This document shows positions 1-31,000 of a stretch of DNA of 64,000 nt, piece after piece. Position 1 is the stretch's first letter. Every line of letters begins with the position of its first letter. Origin of the DNA: Lota lota. Taxonomy: Eukaryota; Chordata; Actinopteri; Gadiformes; Lotidae. Location: positions 6,500,885-6,564,884 of the forward strand of contig JACYXH010000772.1 of the NCBI GenBank assembly GCA_026745465.1. The letters run 5' to 3'. The position numbers and the translations under genes are program-made. The notes below the pieces were generated by a model. That model searched no databases. It saw only the letters and a program-made list of their open reading frames with translations, and was not told the origin of the DNA.

Positions 1-607
1 TGTATATTTGATATTGTATATATCATTTTGGTATTTTATTATATGTCACGCGATACTTGTAATCTTTTACAAAAAAAATTACAAAACACATTAACAACCT
101 CAATGAAACAAAAACACGTGTCTGCAATTTATAGGCTAAAGATTTTAGACCACATTTTTGTAAAGAACCATCGAGTATATAGTAGTATGCAATACTATTA
201 TTATGCAATAATAGTATTGCATAATATGGCGTGCGTGCGTTTCCTCCGCAAGCCCTGTCTTTTTACAGCTATGTTTTCTGTTTTATTGAAAGCTGCTGCC
301 AGAATTCTGAAAGAACACGTGTAGCTGATGATCACGTATGACATATGTTTGGTCACGTCATCAAGTCAACTTCAACTCATTATTCATAACTTAATTTTGG
401 ATACGCCAAATTAATATCGACATTGACTGTGTTTGCACCGATATCAATGGGAGGGAACTGCATTGTCGAATCTGCATTGAATGAAATGAAAATAGCCTTT
501 GCATACAAACAAAACTCCATCTCACGGAAACAGACAGCAGCGCGAAGCGTCTTTAACGTAGCACAGCGCGTGCAGCAACACTACTCGTCGATAAAAGGTA
601 GAACTAA
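1..607 (+). promoter_or_regulatory. Upstream region of glb1l2
   Basis: No gene is recognised. It must hold the glb1l2 promoter and 5' UTR if exon 1 at 608 is the first exon. Palindromic E-boxes CACGTG occur at 115-120 and 316-321, and a CRE-like TCACGTCA lies near 353-360. No convincing TATA box could be placed. Confidence 0.3.
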
Positions 608-17213
<16,606 letters not shown>

Positions 17214-17322
17214 GGCGTGGAGGTGAGAGGGGTGTTTGACCAGTGGATGGTCGAGGGGTACCATGGATGATGTGGAAGGGTCGGGCCCCAGTGGCCTACC
17301 ACCTGATGCTCGGCGACACTGC

Positions 17323-17328
17323 AATAAA
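17323..17328 (+). terminator. glb1l2: Poly(A) signal of glb1l2
   Basis: AATAAA 110 nt after the stop codon, the nearest canonical signal on the gene strand. Further AATAAA hexamers at 17640-17645 and 17712-17717 could give longer 3' UTRs. Confidence 0.6.
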
Positions 17329-20300
17329 CCTTTTCTTGCCCAACTAAACTAGTTCCTTGTTGCGGTAAAACTAAACTCGCTCCCGGTGTATTCTTTTCTG
17401 AGGTGGCTTTGTTCAAATTTGTGGAAGTGGTTTTTAAGATATAAAATACAGAACATGAATATTAAGAATGAATGAACATACAAATTATCATATTGCTCTA
17501 CTGAGTTGGTTTATTTGTTATGTTTTGTCATGATTGTAAAATATATTTTGTCAAATTTTGTATAACACTGGTTGGTTGTCAATGTCCCTTTACAAGGTGA
17601 TGTAGACACGTGGTAGTCCTAATACGTTCAGTTGTTATTAATAAAACCAATTGCACTTCATTACAGCATATGCCTTTCTTGCGGGAATGGCAATATTGTT
17701 TGTTGTCTTTTAATAAACTGGCAGTTTGTGACCTCTTTAGGCACAGTTGTGTAATTCACTAGAGCAACATAGCCTAACATAACATATACCTTATGTCATT
17801 GACTATTGAATACTGTGGTATCAAAGGTGAAGTAAAAGATCAGAGCGGCAACCGTGGTGATTTGAAAGAAGTTCAAAACCAAAACAATGGTTGTACATTC
17901 AGTGTAGATTAGGCATTTATCTGCTTATTTTAGGTTGGTTTCCTGCTGTCCTTCATCAAACTGTTGATGGAAACATGGAGTCCCTGCTAGTATTTCATAG
18001 TACAAACAAAGTAAGCGGACCACATGCTGTTTTCAAGTCACAACACGACAACGGCGGATGCCAGGTTTAGTTTCCCAGTTTGCATCTCTTTATTCATCTT
18101 CATCATGTATTTGTATTTTTTTCTAAGACAGTCGCTATGACAAATGAAACTTGAGAGTTACATGCAAAACTGATTTTACATAAGGAACAAGGATGGCAAT
18201 GACATTAGGTAGGATGAGCTCTGGTATGAGTGCTGTGCACTAGAGAAGCCCTTACAGGGCAAAAACAGTCAATTACATTGAATGTTTCAAAGTCTGCGCC
18301 ACTAAAACTAGATTCCGTTCTCTTCAACTCCCAGTAAGCCTTGCCACTGCTGCAGTAGTCGTTTAGTGCGCTGAAATTGGAGCCTGTGGATTGGCCGAAT
18401 TTTTGTTTCAGTGGCTGTTTTGTTCTCCATAGTCTTAGGCCCATTACATCATGGTTTCCTATTGGACTCTTATACGCCCCAAAACGTGTCCTATCACATT
18501 GCAACATCATGGAACCCAGGTTCTGTGCTAGTACCAGAGCACATGAAATGAGCCAGAGTAGTTAACTTGTGAAATAAAAGACCTGAGGGAAGGGTTAATA
18601 ACTATCTAAAGTAGATCATTTAACAAATTATTTGATCTTTCATCCTTGTTTTTTCTATGTTTTGAGTGATATGTCCATTAGAATTTAGAGCTATTAAAGA
18701 ACTGCCGAACCTCTCCCCAAAATAGCAAATGAATAAAAACTAAATTTGACTATTTGCACATATTTATCGCCCACTGTCCATAAATTATTTCAGATTACAT
18801 AATTTATTTAAGTGAACAGCTGTTTATGACCCGCCAAACAATGCAGATTAACAAAAATAGATATATTGTCAACAGCACTTTGAAGAAGGAACGCGCCAGC
18901 GTTTCTAACCTCTATGTGACTGACCTGGTTTTTGGTTGGGTGTGCCATTTTTAAATCACTCGTATTAATTATGAATGGGGGAGGAAACGGGGCATAGCGT
19001 GTAATACTAATAATAATTCAATTGCACATACATGCTTGGAATAAATAGATAAATACATATATTAAGATGGATTTTTTTTTAAATAAATAGTTAAGAGACA
19101 AGTTGGCATGTAAGTGTATACATGGGTGGCAGGGGGAGAATTGGTCAACATGTTGGTCATCTATGTCTTATCTCTTTCTCAACCCATATCATGCAGACCG
19201 TTTCAGTATGGTCATGAAATCTATCCATTCATTCATTTGTTCATCTGTTTGTCTCAATCATTATTTGATAAACCCCAGCAAGTTAGTATTTATTACCTCT
19301 ACATAACATACCATGATTTATCGGAAGTTTAAACATTTTCTGGGGCGAGTTCCCAAGCGATACTACACTGCAGAGGCTCTGGGATAAAATAAAGTTGATT
19401 CTCTTTCTGGCGTGGTATCTATCTATATCTACTTTACTCTATATACTAGTGGCAGGCAATGTTTAGATAACCATTTCTTTGTACTGCACTAGTTCAATGT
19501 GTTTTTCAAGTGGAACAACTCCCTAATATAGGATATATAACCAGTGTTGGATTTTGGATACCCAACATTAAACGTACTGCTGCTTTCAGTAGCTCCATTT
19601 TCTTTTTATGATATAATTTCACCTTATTTCACCAAATAATTGACAAAACTGACTCAAACCAATATTATGCTTTATATCAATTGGCCTGCGCAGAAAATCC
19701 AACATTTATTTTTTGTTGTGCTTTTTCGTTATTGTGGTTTGAATTGCAAAAAATATTTTTGGACAGGGTTGTATTCATATCAACCTGTTATACTCAAGGT
19801 TTTATTTTACACTACTCTTTCCTGGAATGTATATCTCTATTTTATGGCCTACTGCCCCCATTTTAGTCAACAGCTTATGTACACAGACTGTGTTGCATAA
19901 AGTATTTATACTCTGCAGTTGATGACCCACTGTACACCAATATTCTCACAGAGGGTTGACAAGAACTGGGTCGGCGTTTAAGAATGCCTTTTTTGTTGTG
20001 TACGTATTTGTTAAATTCCAAAGTCATACAAAGGAATTTGTTTCGTGATGCGCCTTCACTTTTTAACATGTGATAAAACCTATATGAGCCTGTGCTATGT
20101 TATAAAAAAGTGCAATAATGAAATTATTCCTAGCACGTCAAGGGAGACTGAATCAGTTAACATACATACAGTAACGGCGCTATATTTGATCGTATCCGAG
20201 AAAACAACATTGCCTTGAATCCCTCCTGATTGTTATCGTTTTGAGTAAGTTATTTACAGGTTGCCTCTAAGGGAGATGGTTGGTGCATTTGCAAGTGCTT

Positions 20301-20966
20301 ACCTCAGTGTTTGGTTTGAATGTATACATGTAGGTTATACTGTAGCTCCCAAGAACAGAAGATCTATGTTACACCGCATCCACTTCAAACATTTTGACTG
20401 ACTTAAAATGCAAGAGCAATAATGACACTGAAATAGACAATGATAAAGAGTCAAACATAGGCGGAGAGTCAGTAGTTTGTGACCAGCAAGTAAAACGCAT
20501 GTAAACAACCCCAAAAAAATTAAGTTAGAGCAAACTTTTCATACAAAAAAAGGACATTCCTTCCCTTTTATGCCTGTGCTTCCTAAAAAGTAAAATCCAT
20601 TAAAAACAAATGAGATCCATTGTTCAGGTCCATGTAGCTTTGTTGTTTTTCTGTCCAGAGTAGTGATGCGGGCTACATTTTGCATCTAGGACTTATACTT
20701 CAAGTGTACTCTTTTCTTCAGGTGTGTCTCTTTCCAACAGTGAATCCCTATCTGCTGAGCCTCACTGTGTGCAGATCCAGGAGATCCACCATAGAGCCCT
20801 CTCTCTCTCCACACTGAGGTCTTTTGTTTCATTTGTTTTGTTCCACACAACCTCAATGGGTTGGATTGGCTGGCTCTTTGCGTTGCGTTGTTGTTGTTGT
20901 TGTTGTTGTTGTGCTGTCTCTTGTATTATGTCCTCAGTGGGCTACTGTACCATGCAGGCTAGAACT
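17329..20966. other. Convergent intergenic interval
   Basis: AT-rich sequence between the glb1l2 poly(A) signal and the presumed b3gat1 3' UTR. No protein or RNA gene is recognised. AATAAA hexamers occur on both strands. The b3gat1 mRNA end must lie somewhere between here and 21,596. Confidence 0.5.
20886..20912. repeat. (GTT)n microsatellite
   Basis: Nine GTT units, probably within or just past the b3gat1 3' UTR. Confidence 0.9.
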
Positions 20967-21596
20967 TTTATTTTCTTATTTTTTTTCCAGTCCCCCATGA
21001 ATGTTTTCTTGTCTGTTAACCTGCGCCCACGCGTGCAATGGCAAATAAAAGGTGGACCTGATGAACGTTTGCCATATTCAACTTGTATGTGCTTTAGTAT
21101 AATACATTTTTCTTTTAATCTCAATGATTATTAAGTGTTTTGTGAAGAGGAATTGCAGTGCCTCCGCTCCTTTTGTCAGATAGTTAAGATGTGAATACAA
21201 CTGGACCACAGTCCTTGATTAATCTCCTTTTAGCATCCAGGGCCGACCACCTGGAACGGACGAAGACAGATATGTTGGGAAATAGCACACAGGGTCAATC
21301 AATGACAATGCAGTTTAGCATTTTCACTGCTCAGTTGCAGCCCACAGCTGTTGTAGTGTATTGTAGAACATGAATGCAAAACTCCCATCATAAAACCACC
21401 AACTTCAGGCAAACAAGATGACATTGTAGTGCTTTAATATTTAAGTAGAATCCAGCCAGAGGAGCAGGGTATAAAATGCCATTCAGACCTTTGGGCATAC
21501 ATGTTGTGGGGGATGGATTGCAGTCCATAAGCAGTTATTTATATTATATTTTAGCACATAGTTTACCATATTTACCGTGGTCTGGAGGAACTGCAG

Positions 21597-21683
21597 TCAA
21601 ATCTCAACGTTGGGGTCTGTGAAGCCTTTCTTGCCCTCGTTAACTAGGACGGGTTTCTCTGTTCTCGTGTGCCATACGAGAAT
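21597..21683 (-). CDS. b3gat1: b3gat1 coding exon 4 with stop codon
   Basis: Residues 308-335, ILVWHTRTEKPVLVNEGKKG then FTDPNVEI and TGA at 21,599-21,597. The acceptor is CCTCACTAG at 21,684 and above. The human protein ends the same way except for one residue near the end. The 3' UTR extends toward lower coordinates. A minus-strand AATAAA at 20,972-20,967 is one candidate end, not proven. Confidence 0.95.
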   Translation of the reverse strand: MLVWHTRTEKPVLVNEGKKGFTDPNVEI

Positions 21684-23053
21684 CTAGTGAGGAAATACAT
21701 GCGGTAAAGTACACATACACATACACACATACATATATGTTAATACATAAATTAGCAATTTGACCCATCCCTAACACAATTAATTAATCCTTTCTCCCTT
21801 TCTACTTGTGCATCGTGCATGGTGTTCATCTAAGCAATCACATGAAGTGCTATAGCGTGTGCACACGCTCAGAGCACCACAAAGCTTTTCTGTTTGTTAA
21901 AAGCTACTCGCGCACAGTGGTGCCTCCAAGGGGTGGCCAGGGGGGGCCACAGCCACCCTGATACAATCACCCCCCACTGGTGAGTAACATTTGCATAATA
22001 TGCTTACTATGCATCACGTGCTTCCGAATTGTACATACAGGTACTATTAATTTAAATCAATGTTTATTTTTCATAGTAGTTCTTGTGAAAGAAAATAACA
22101 TGCTATGCCAGCCAGCCCCAGTAAAAGTTTTGTTTCTTACAATCAATGTACTCCTTCGAATGAAAGCTGTGCATAAGTCTTTTTAAGGAAAAGGACAACT
22201 AGCCTATTTTAAGAACGCCTAACATTTCCCCAAGATTCCAGTTGCCCCATCTGGCCACCCTTATGGAAATATTTCCAGGGGCGCCACTGCTTGAGTGAAA
22301 AGGGGCCAACACAAGGGCATTGTCTTAAAAATATAGTGTGGCTTTTCTCTTTCAGCTCCCGCTACAGAAATAATGCCTTCCATCCGCCAGGGCCAGAGAA
22401 CAAAAGCCTCGTTCATCTTGAGCCACTGTTAAAGATGAGTCTATGTATATGAGCTGCAAGGAGAGACTCTTGCACGTAAACAGCGCAGATCTTGGGCTGG
22501 TTGATACAAGGGGTCTTATCAAGTCTTCCGCAGGTCGGCGGATGACTAGACAAATATCCAGGCGAAAAATCAAGGAGAAGGAAATATAGGGGGAGATGGA
22601 AAAAAAAGAAAGCGGGTCCTATTTGTCCCCCACCCCACTCCTCCTCATCTCCGCCCCCGGGTACCGGAACGCTCTCTGTGTCTTTTCATCTGGGCGCCGC
22701 AGCAGCAGTGATGAATAATGCATGGAGATGTGTTTGAGATGTGCCAGGGACCCACTCCCACTTTACTCAGGTGTACAGGGAGGTCAATAGTCACCGTTGC
22801 CGCGGTGTAGAGGAAGATTATAAGGAAGTGAGGTGCCCTTGCACAATTTGCCATCTACCTCCCAGCCTCGTCTTCCCTTCTACCTGTTCTCCCCCCCCCC
22901 CCCCCCCGTGCTCATCTGTAATCAGTAGAACACCCCTCCCCACCCCCCTCTCCTATACTCCTCCTCCTCCTCCACCACACTACCCCCTCCTCTTTTTCCT
23001 CTTCCCTGAGATTTCTGGCTTCTCATCTGTCTCCCTGGATGGCTCATAGAAAA

Positions 23054-23139
<86 letters not shown>

Positions 23140-25035
23140 AGCTAGCATTTCTGCTGATAGTGGTTCGCAACTTCCTCTGGCCAACAGGTCTTCGCCCAGA
23201 GAGCGGCTTAGCGGAGTGACTGGGCCAGCATGTGTTTTGGAGTAGCATGGATCAGCAGGCAGCCAGCACTGCTGCCACTGCCCTGGAGGGGTTAGCTCAG
23301 CCCTAGCGCTTGTCTATGTGTGGATGTATGTGTTGGTGGAGCTGGGCTGCATTCTAATCAGAGTGCTGTTGTTGTTTATTATGTGCTTCCATCTCAACGT
23401 TGCCAATCTTTTACACGTTTACTAACCTTTAAGCAGGGCACAAGCATATTGTGTAGAGTAAAAATGCAGTAATGTCTAAAGAACAACAAATCTATTGTAA
23501 GACGCACTACATGTGGGTCCTGATATATGCACTATTCATTATTATGCAGTATTCTATCATTTTATTTTTATTTAAAATATCTTAATATTTAATACATTCA
23601 TGGTAAGAATACATTTTTATACATACATGAGTAGGACTAGCGGTTGAAAGTTTCTTACAATTTCTAAAACCCCTGAGCTTGAAAAATTAAAAGATTAATA
23701 AGTGTGGTGTTTTGCTCCTTAAATGATTTCTTTATTAGATAGATAAGAAGGTACACATTAACTTCATTAACACCCTAAGGGAAATTACTTTGTCACAGCA
23801 GCAAAAAAACATAATGAATAAAATCGGCAACAATAGAATAGGCAATCAGGAACAAATTATAATAGTTAAAAGAAATACAAATAATGGTAGTCAAACCAAA
23901 GGTAAGAGGGTTAGGTGAGGATTAAAAAGAACCAAATACCGAAGCTGGAAGTACTGCAATGTTCTAGTGCCCCTGGTCAAGAGTAGAACAACTAAAATGT
24001 AGTTGGAAAGAGGAAGGTGGGGGAGGGGTTACCTTAGTGCAATTGGCTGCTTTGGGCTCCAGGTCATTGAGTGTGACGAGTTCTCTGAGCAAGCTGCTCT
24101 CTTGGTAGCCCCCTTTCACCCCCCGGAGCTTGAAGTAGGCTTGGGGCTTGAAGAGGACAAGCCTGAGGTTGATGGCAAAGCCGGCCATGTCGATGGCAAA
24201 TGGTCGATGGGGGTCGAACACAGTCTTCCAGCCGTAGACCTTTCCAGCCGCGTTGACCTTGGGTGACTCATAACGCAGGCCGCCCACAAACGCCACGGGC
24301 CAAACGGAAACCTTCCGAGTCGATCTCATCTATAGAGAGTAGGAGATAGGCAGAGCGAGAGGTGTGTTGGGGATAAGAAATGTGGTCATGTTCCTGCATG
24401 GCCTGTTTCACACAAGCGTTTTGGATCTCTCTTCAAATGGCAAATTGCAAACCGTTGCCAAATTTCAAGAGAGATGTTTTCTCCATCTAAACAGGCGGGA
24501 AAACTTGTACGAGAGACCTCTGGAGATAGTGTACACTACGTTCAATCTAGATTTACTAGCGATAGGTTCCTATATGCAATTGTTGTGAAATATAGCATAT
24601 ATTGACCAGGCCACTGCACAACATTTATCGGATGCAACGCTTGGAACTGTGAAAAGTCCTTGTAGTTAGCGGCCCTTTAATGAGCCTGGGTCAACATTGT
24701 AGTCAATAGTTAAATGTGGAGGATGTGCAGAAACCGGCCAATTACGGCAAGTGGCTTTGTTAGTGCTCGCCAGGGAAGGATTCGTGGAACGTTATATAGG
24801 CACTCCTATCGTCTTAGTCTCCGGCTTTGTCCTTTAATCTTCTCGCATCCAGGCCTTCCCTGACTCTGTATCGCTCCATCCACCCCTTGTGTCTTTCTCG
24901 TCACACTCAGTCAGCAAGAGTCAGCTCAATCAGTAAAGGGAAGGCTTTTTATAATGAGGGGAGAAGGAGCTCTGTAAACAAGGGCTTTTAATCAAACTCA
25001 ATGTGCCAGAAATAATGATGCTCTTATTTCATGGG

Positions 25036-25082
<47 letters not shown>

Positions 25083-28000
25083 TGTTTCTGTGTGCGCGTA
25101 TCCCTGCGTGGGCATGCACATCTGTATGTGCATGTGCAAACAAGCATATGATTTCCAGCAAGGTGTTTGTTACATCTGTGTTGTAGGTTAGCCTGTGCCC
25201 CATGCATAAGTGTAAAAAATAAAGTTGTTGTATCCGGGGAGCGGTCCACTCTGGAGATCAGAGGGCAGCAGAGTTTGAACACTGTGTAGTGGCCTCATGG
25301 TTTATGGGAAAACATGGATTTGAGATTTAGAGAATAAGAATGTTGCCAGATTTGGCACGACACTACAACTTAATGAGCTTTGGGTGTTATGGGTGTGCGA
25401 TTGCATTCCTGTGTGCCTGCGCTACCATTGGTACTGCTCACTCTTAATTTGCACCTCAGTGACTCAGACCAATAACACTTCAATCACCTCTCAGCAAGTT
25501 CACATCTGCTTTGCCTGCAATCAGGATACAGGGAGGACCACAGACCCTAGAGCTGACTACTCCACACAGTGTGGGACTCAGTGGTGCTCCGGAACACCTC
25601 CACACTCCATGACTGAAACCAAACCAGTCCCTTTTTCCTAGTAACTTTATAGATTCAGTCTTACTTTGCATGAGTTGAGATCTCTGCAAGCAATGTCAGG
25701 ATTGAACTGTAGCTTTACTGTTACTATTTAAAAAATGTATCTTGTTTGACTTTTTTTTTTTGTATCTACCACCTTTGATGGAAATATCAGTAAAGCAGCA
25801 ATATTTTGGCAACCATGACAAGAAAGTTGTACTCGTCCCAGTTTTCTTATTTGAAGTGTTCATATCAAGTTTTCTCAAGTCTCAGTGGCTTTCATTTGTG
25901 TGTGTGTACATGCTTTTGGGAAAAGGCCCACACTCAGTACAGCGCAGTGGAGAACAACCTAGCATATTCTCTGCAATGTAACTCACTTACAAAGATATTC
26001 TGTTTTTCCCTTATTGGCATATGCATGTGTAAGCTCTTTTTGCTTACAAAAATTGAGTTGTGGGAGCAAGGGGACCTGCTGAGAAAGTATAGTTTGTTTC
26101 TGCCAAGCTAGTGAAGTCAAAATTGTTCATTCAAAACTCCAAACTGGGAAAACAAAGGCAGGAAGCCAGTGTAATTAATTAGTGTTATAGGTGCTTACGC
26201 ACTGCCCCAAGAAACACCAACTATAGAATGTTGGCCGAAGTTGGCGAACGCCGAATCGGCAAGAAACTTGGCTGACAAGAGCCAACAACCACTAACGGGT
26301 AAGGCACACTGGACCGTTGTTAGTGTTTGTTGGCATTGGTTGGGGCAGTGTCAAGCACCTTTTAAGATAGTATTCTCTTGGGTGAAATAAGGGGTGTTTT
26401 GAAAAACGAAGCTGAATTTATTTCAAGTAATAAATCGCGACCGTAGTGGTCTTTTGAATGAATGGCTCTTTGCCAGTTTGAGCATCAAAGTTTTGAAAAT
26501 ACTTGGTCTAACGATCAAAGTATACAGATGCATATTTCACCTCATAGTTGTAGCACGACACAAACAATATGTTTTTTTACTTCTGATATATAAGTGAAGG
26601 TTATTATTATCATTATTATTAAGAACTAGAATCATATTGTTTTTACGGATCAAACCACATTACACAAATGTGACTGTATTTATTTACTTGCTTCAAATAG
26701 GACATTATTTTGTGTCTGTCCCTACATGCCCTGTGATTTGGCTTTAGCCTTGAATTCTTTTTTATTCAATTTTAAATTGGCTTTGTTGCAGTTTGAATAG
26801 TATAGCCAGAACATTCCGTTACGTTGTAAATTTCAGTCTTTGTTCACCAAATGTAATATGTTGGGAGAAAAATGTTAAGAACATATATCGCCCTTGTATT
26901 AGGGTTGTCACATCACATTATTGTGACATTTGTTTTTATTGTTTTTATTGCAGGTTCCCACTCTTCAGAGAGGGTTGTACAGTAAGTATGCTTTGTGGTT
27001 CTAGGAAACTGAGGCAACTCACATTAAACGTTAATTATCCACGCAGTGCTTTAAAGTGATGCAACCCAACTTCAGTTTATACATCTTCCATCAATTATTT
27101 AATTCATTTCCAGCATCTAGTGTTTCTGAGAAGTTTAGGAGCAAATAAGCGTAGTATTATACCATTGTTTAGATGAGAAAGAGGGCATTCTTTCTTTTTT
27201 TGCTTTAAGAAAGCAGTTCAGAATGAGAGAATTGGCTTGCAACCAGGAAATGTGCTTGTAAGTAATTAGCTTTCTTTTCTTGTATTTCTCAAATTAAGTG
27301 GTAACCCAAAATAGTACAACATAGTGATACCCCGCTGAAACAGAAACAAATGAGGCGTACAGAAAAAACAACAAACAAATCAAATCAAATCATGGATAGA
27401 CCCCTTTTCTCAGCACAGGGATTAGTCTTTATTGCTGTTTCTAGTTCTCAAATTGAACACACACACGCCGCTAACCCTCTGCAGGTGATTCCGATTGCAG
27501 CAGCACGTCTGGTCTTCAACCAACTGAAGCGTGTGCATGTAACGCCTTCAGTAATTTCCCCCTGACCAGCTCCCGCTTTCAGCCAGCCCCGTATCCAAGT
27601 TCAAATCTGGGATGTATGCTTTCAGTGCAGACAATGGATCTGTGTCCATCTACGCTGTGTCACTCACAACACCCCCATGTCTCAACCAGCCTGCTTTCTG
27701 CCTTCAAATGAATTGCTTCTTGTTATTACGTGACAAGGGTTCTAAATCCAGACCTCACTCATGCGTGGTTCCTGGATATTGGAGGCTTCTTCCCAGCTGC
27801 CCAGAAAACCTCTCAATCACTAGGATACACAGATCGAATTGTCCACACTTTTCGGATATCCTCACACTACTATAGAAATAACCTATTTGAAAGTGGTCAA
27901 AAACGAGCCCACTTAAGATTTTGTTTAAGGGGTCAGTGCACTTGTTCTTTTAAACCTACTGTAACAGTCAGATATCTTTGTCTCTGTCAATGGTGACTCT

Positions 28001-31000
28001 GAAACTAAAAATAGTTCAATATTATCAAAAATGGTCTAGGTGCCCGATACATCAAAAATATGTACCATATATAAAGCTTTGAGCTGATCAGAAGTCAGGA
28101 GACAGCTTGACTATGATTGATCACTCAGCATCGCTGAGCAACACTCACCTCTTCGAAGAGCTCCAAGCTGTACGTGTTGTCGTCGTCTGCAAAGTAGACG
28201 ATGCCCGGCTGGCTGCTATTGGCGTTGAAGGTCTCCCTCAGCCAGCGCAGGGCCAGGTTCCTCTGCATGGTTCCCCTAGGTATCCGGGGGTCCCGCGTAT
28301 CCCCCCGTAGTTTATAGTTCCTGGGGGTCTCCACGTTGAGGTGAGTGTAGTTGAGCCCTGTGTCTCTGAGCAGCCGTGTGACCAAGGGGGTCCGCCGCTG
28401 GGAGTCCTCCACCAGGATCCAATGAAGGTTGGCCACGTGGAGGAAGGTGTTGGCCAGCCGCGTCAGCTCCGCCTTCTGCACCGGCCGGCTGTAGGTGGGC
28501 GTGATGATGTGGATGGTGGGCAGCACGTCGGACCAGGGCGGAGGCCGCGTGTACACGTACTCCGTCCTCACCACCTCCACTATGTCCTTGTCCGACGCAC
28601 AGTACTCCTTGGAGTCCTGTGCCTGCCCACCGGACTCCTTCTTTCCCTCGCCGCCATCATCTGTGGATCGGGTAAGGGGTGGGGTGGGGTTTGGGCAGAT
28701 GGGAGAACACATGTAAGGTGTTAGCTAACCCCTGGGCTGCCCTCTCTGTGTATCGAACCCAATGGGGTAAAGTGTACCTGAGAGTCGGTGGCGTTGGACT
28801 GCAAGCCTCTCTGGTAAGATATAGATCTCTTTTACTAGGTGGTGACAGGCTGCAAAAAGTGAAAGCAGTCACAGAGAGGATATAACACAGCTGGATGGAC
28901 AGTGATACAGGGGCCAGTGCAGTGGGAGGGCAAGAGCACTGGAGCTATTTGCTGAGCCCTAGAAACTCCACTGAAAATGAGGAAAAAAAGGGAGGGAGCA
29001 GTGAAACGGCAAATGCATAGTTGAAGGTATCAAGTGATTATTTGATACTTTCACTTTGCCCTGCTGCATTAAAAGGGGTTTCAGATAGTCATTACGCTTG
29101 CACAATATGGACGATAACAAACCACTAATGATCCATGCAGGGAATTGGGTTCAAATAAGACTGAAACCGTGGTTAATAAAAGCCAATACACAGCCCACCT
29201 TCAGAGATCCCTAATGCTCTTTTAGTTAAGCAAAGTTTTGCTTTATAAATGTCTACCATGCTTGCTTGGCTAGGAAGAAAACCAAAAACAAAAAGGAATC
29301 TGCAACGTGAAGGCAGTGAAACACAGTGGCTTCACTGCAGTGGTAAAGAGAATCATGGGGCGGCTTAATAGCACAGGCTATGATGAAAGGAATATAATTA
29401 CAAAATCATTAAGATCATTCATATATTTCATCATTGTGCCACAGCTCATGGTGGCAATCTTTATCACTGGTTTGGCCTGGCTCCATTTTCACACCTCAAA
29501 CATAGATGATTCTTTTTTTGCCTCTATTTGCGCCACACAGATTAACACAATCTGCTGATGACCAGATGTTCCACATTGCCTGCCAGCGATCCACCCTGCC
29601 AAAAACCTTGAGGTTCTCGTCAAAGATCAAACAAAGGATAGCCCGTGGACAAGGCTGGGCCAAATCTGTGTGGCAAATAGTTATTTGTTTTTCTTAATTA
29701 GTATATTTTTTTATGTGGTTGATTTAGGCATTTTTCTCGAGGAAAATGTGGACGACTGTGTGCAGGTCATGTATATACAGCCGAACAGCTCCTTGCAAAT
29801 GACTTCCTAGGCTACCGTAGAGCTGAGGGGAAAGAGCAGTATTGATTTTATGTCAGTCTAATTTGGTTTTTGGTCACTGTGCAGTGTACTTGGCATTTCA
29901 CACTGTTGGTTTTTGGTCTCTTGTGGGAAAAGTGATTAGAGCTCTTATGTGAGCATTGTGTAGTTAGTTGTTTACCGTGTATTATTCATCGTTAATGGGG
30001 TAAACATACAATAAACATTTAACTTTTGCTCAATAATGCAGATTTTGTATGGGATCTGTATCTGGGTTTCAAATGTCTTATACTGAAAGCAAATATGAAT
30101 GTTCCTGTAACTGCATTACAAGGAATGTGAAAAAATACAATGTGAAGGAACGATATATAATGAAATGGAACCAAATGTGAATATAGGCCTGAAGTAATTC
30201 AGAATTATGTTCAAATTATAGTATGTAAAAATATGAATCTTGTATTCTGATGGTATTTTTTTTAAATAAAGAAAATCCCCAAATATATTCCATTAAGCAA
30301 TGCTTATTGTAGGCCTTCTATGTTCTCCCAGGTTCACTAAGTAGTTTAGATCAATGGTCGGTATTATTCAATTGATATCTTTATATTATTTGTATTTTTA
30401 TATACACATATATATAGAAAAAGTCTGATCCACAAACATGAGCAATATTAAAGCACCGGGGAGGTGTATTTCCATAATTTTGTTTGTCAGCATCCTTGAT
30501 GAAACGATGAAACACATTTTTCCCCTGCTCACCTTTCTCGTCAGACATAAACCTTATATGGGCTACAGAGTCCAATGACATTATATTATATTATTACTCC
30601 ATTGCTTCGCTCCACAGATTACATCCCGACGATTGCCATGTGTTCTGCAACAACCTCTGTGTTGGGTACGGCCAGGTAGATGTGTGTGTGCAATGGACGT
30701 AACACACATGCACACAGGTAGATGTGTGTGTGCAATATACATAACACACAAGTACACAGACAGATTTATTTGTTTGTTTTACTCTGCCTCATTTTCACTT
30801 AACACTTAAAAATATTATTCTTTAAATAAATGTGAAAATGGATTCTGCAGATAAAATTAACATGTCTGGCATGTTTTAATGTGCTTTTAGGCAACAATGG
30901 ATACCCACAGCACTCGAGATGAGCAATTTGCTGTTCGCTATAAAGCAATACCCTGGGAGCCAGAGGAAAACACTGTGGCTTCTGGTTGTTTCATCTGGGA

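Noticed and set aside
28341-28724. Long + strand open frame across b3gat1 exon 2
   Set aside because: It is the antisense shadow of a GC-rich conserved exon; the minus-strand reading is unmistakably b3gat1.
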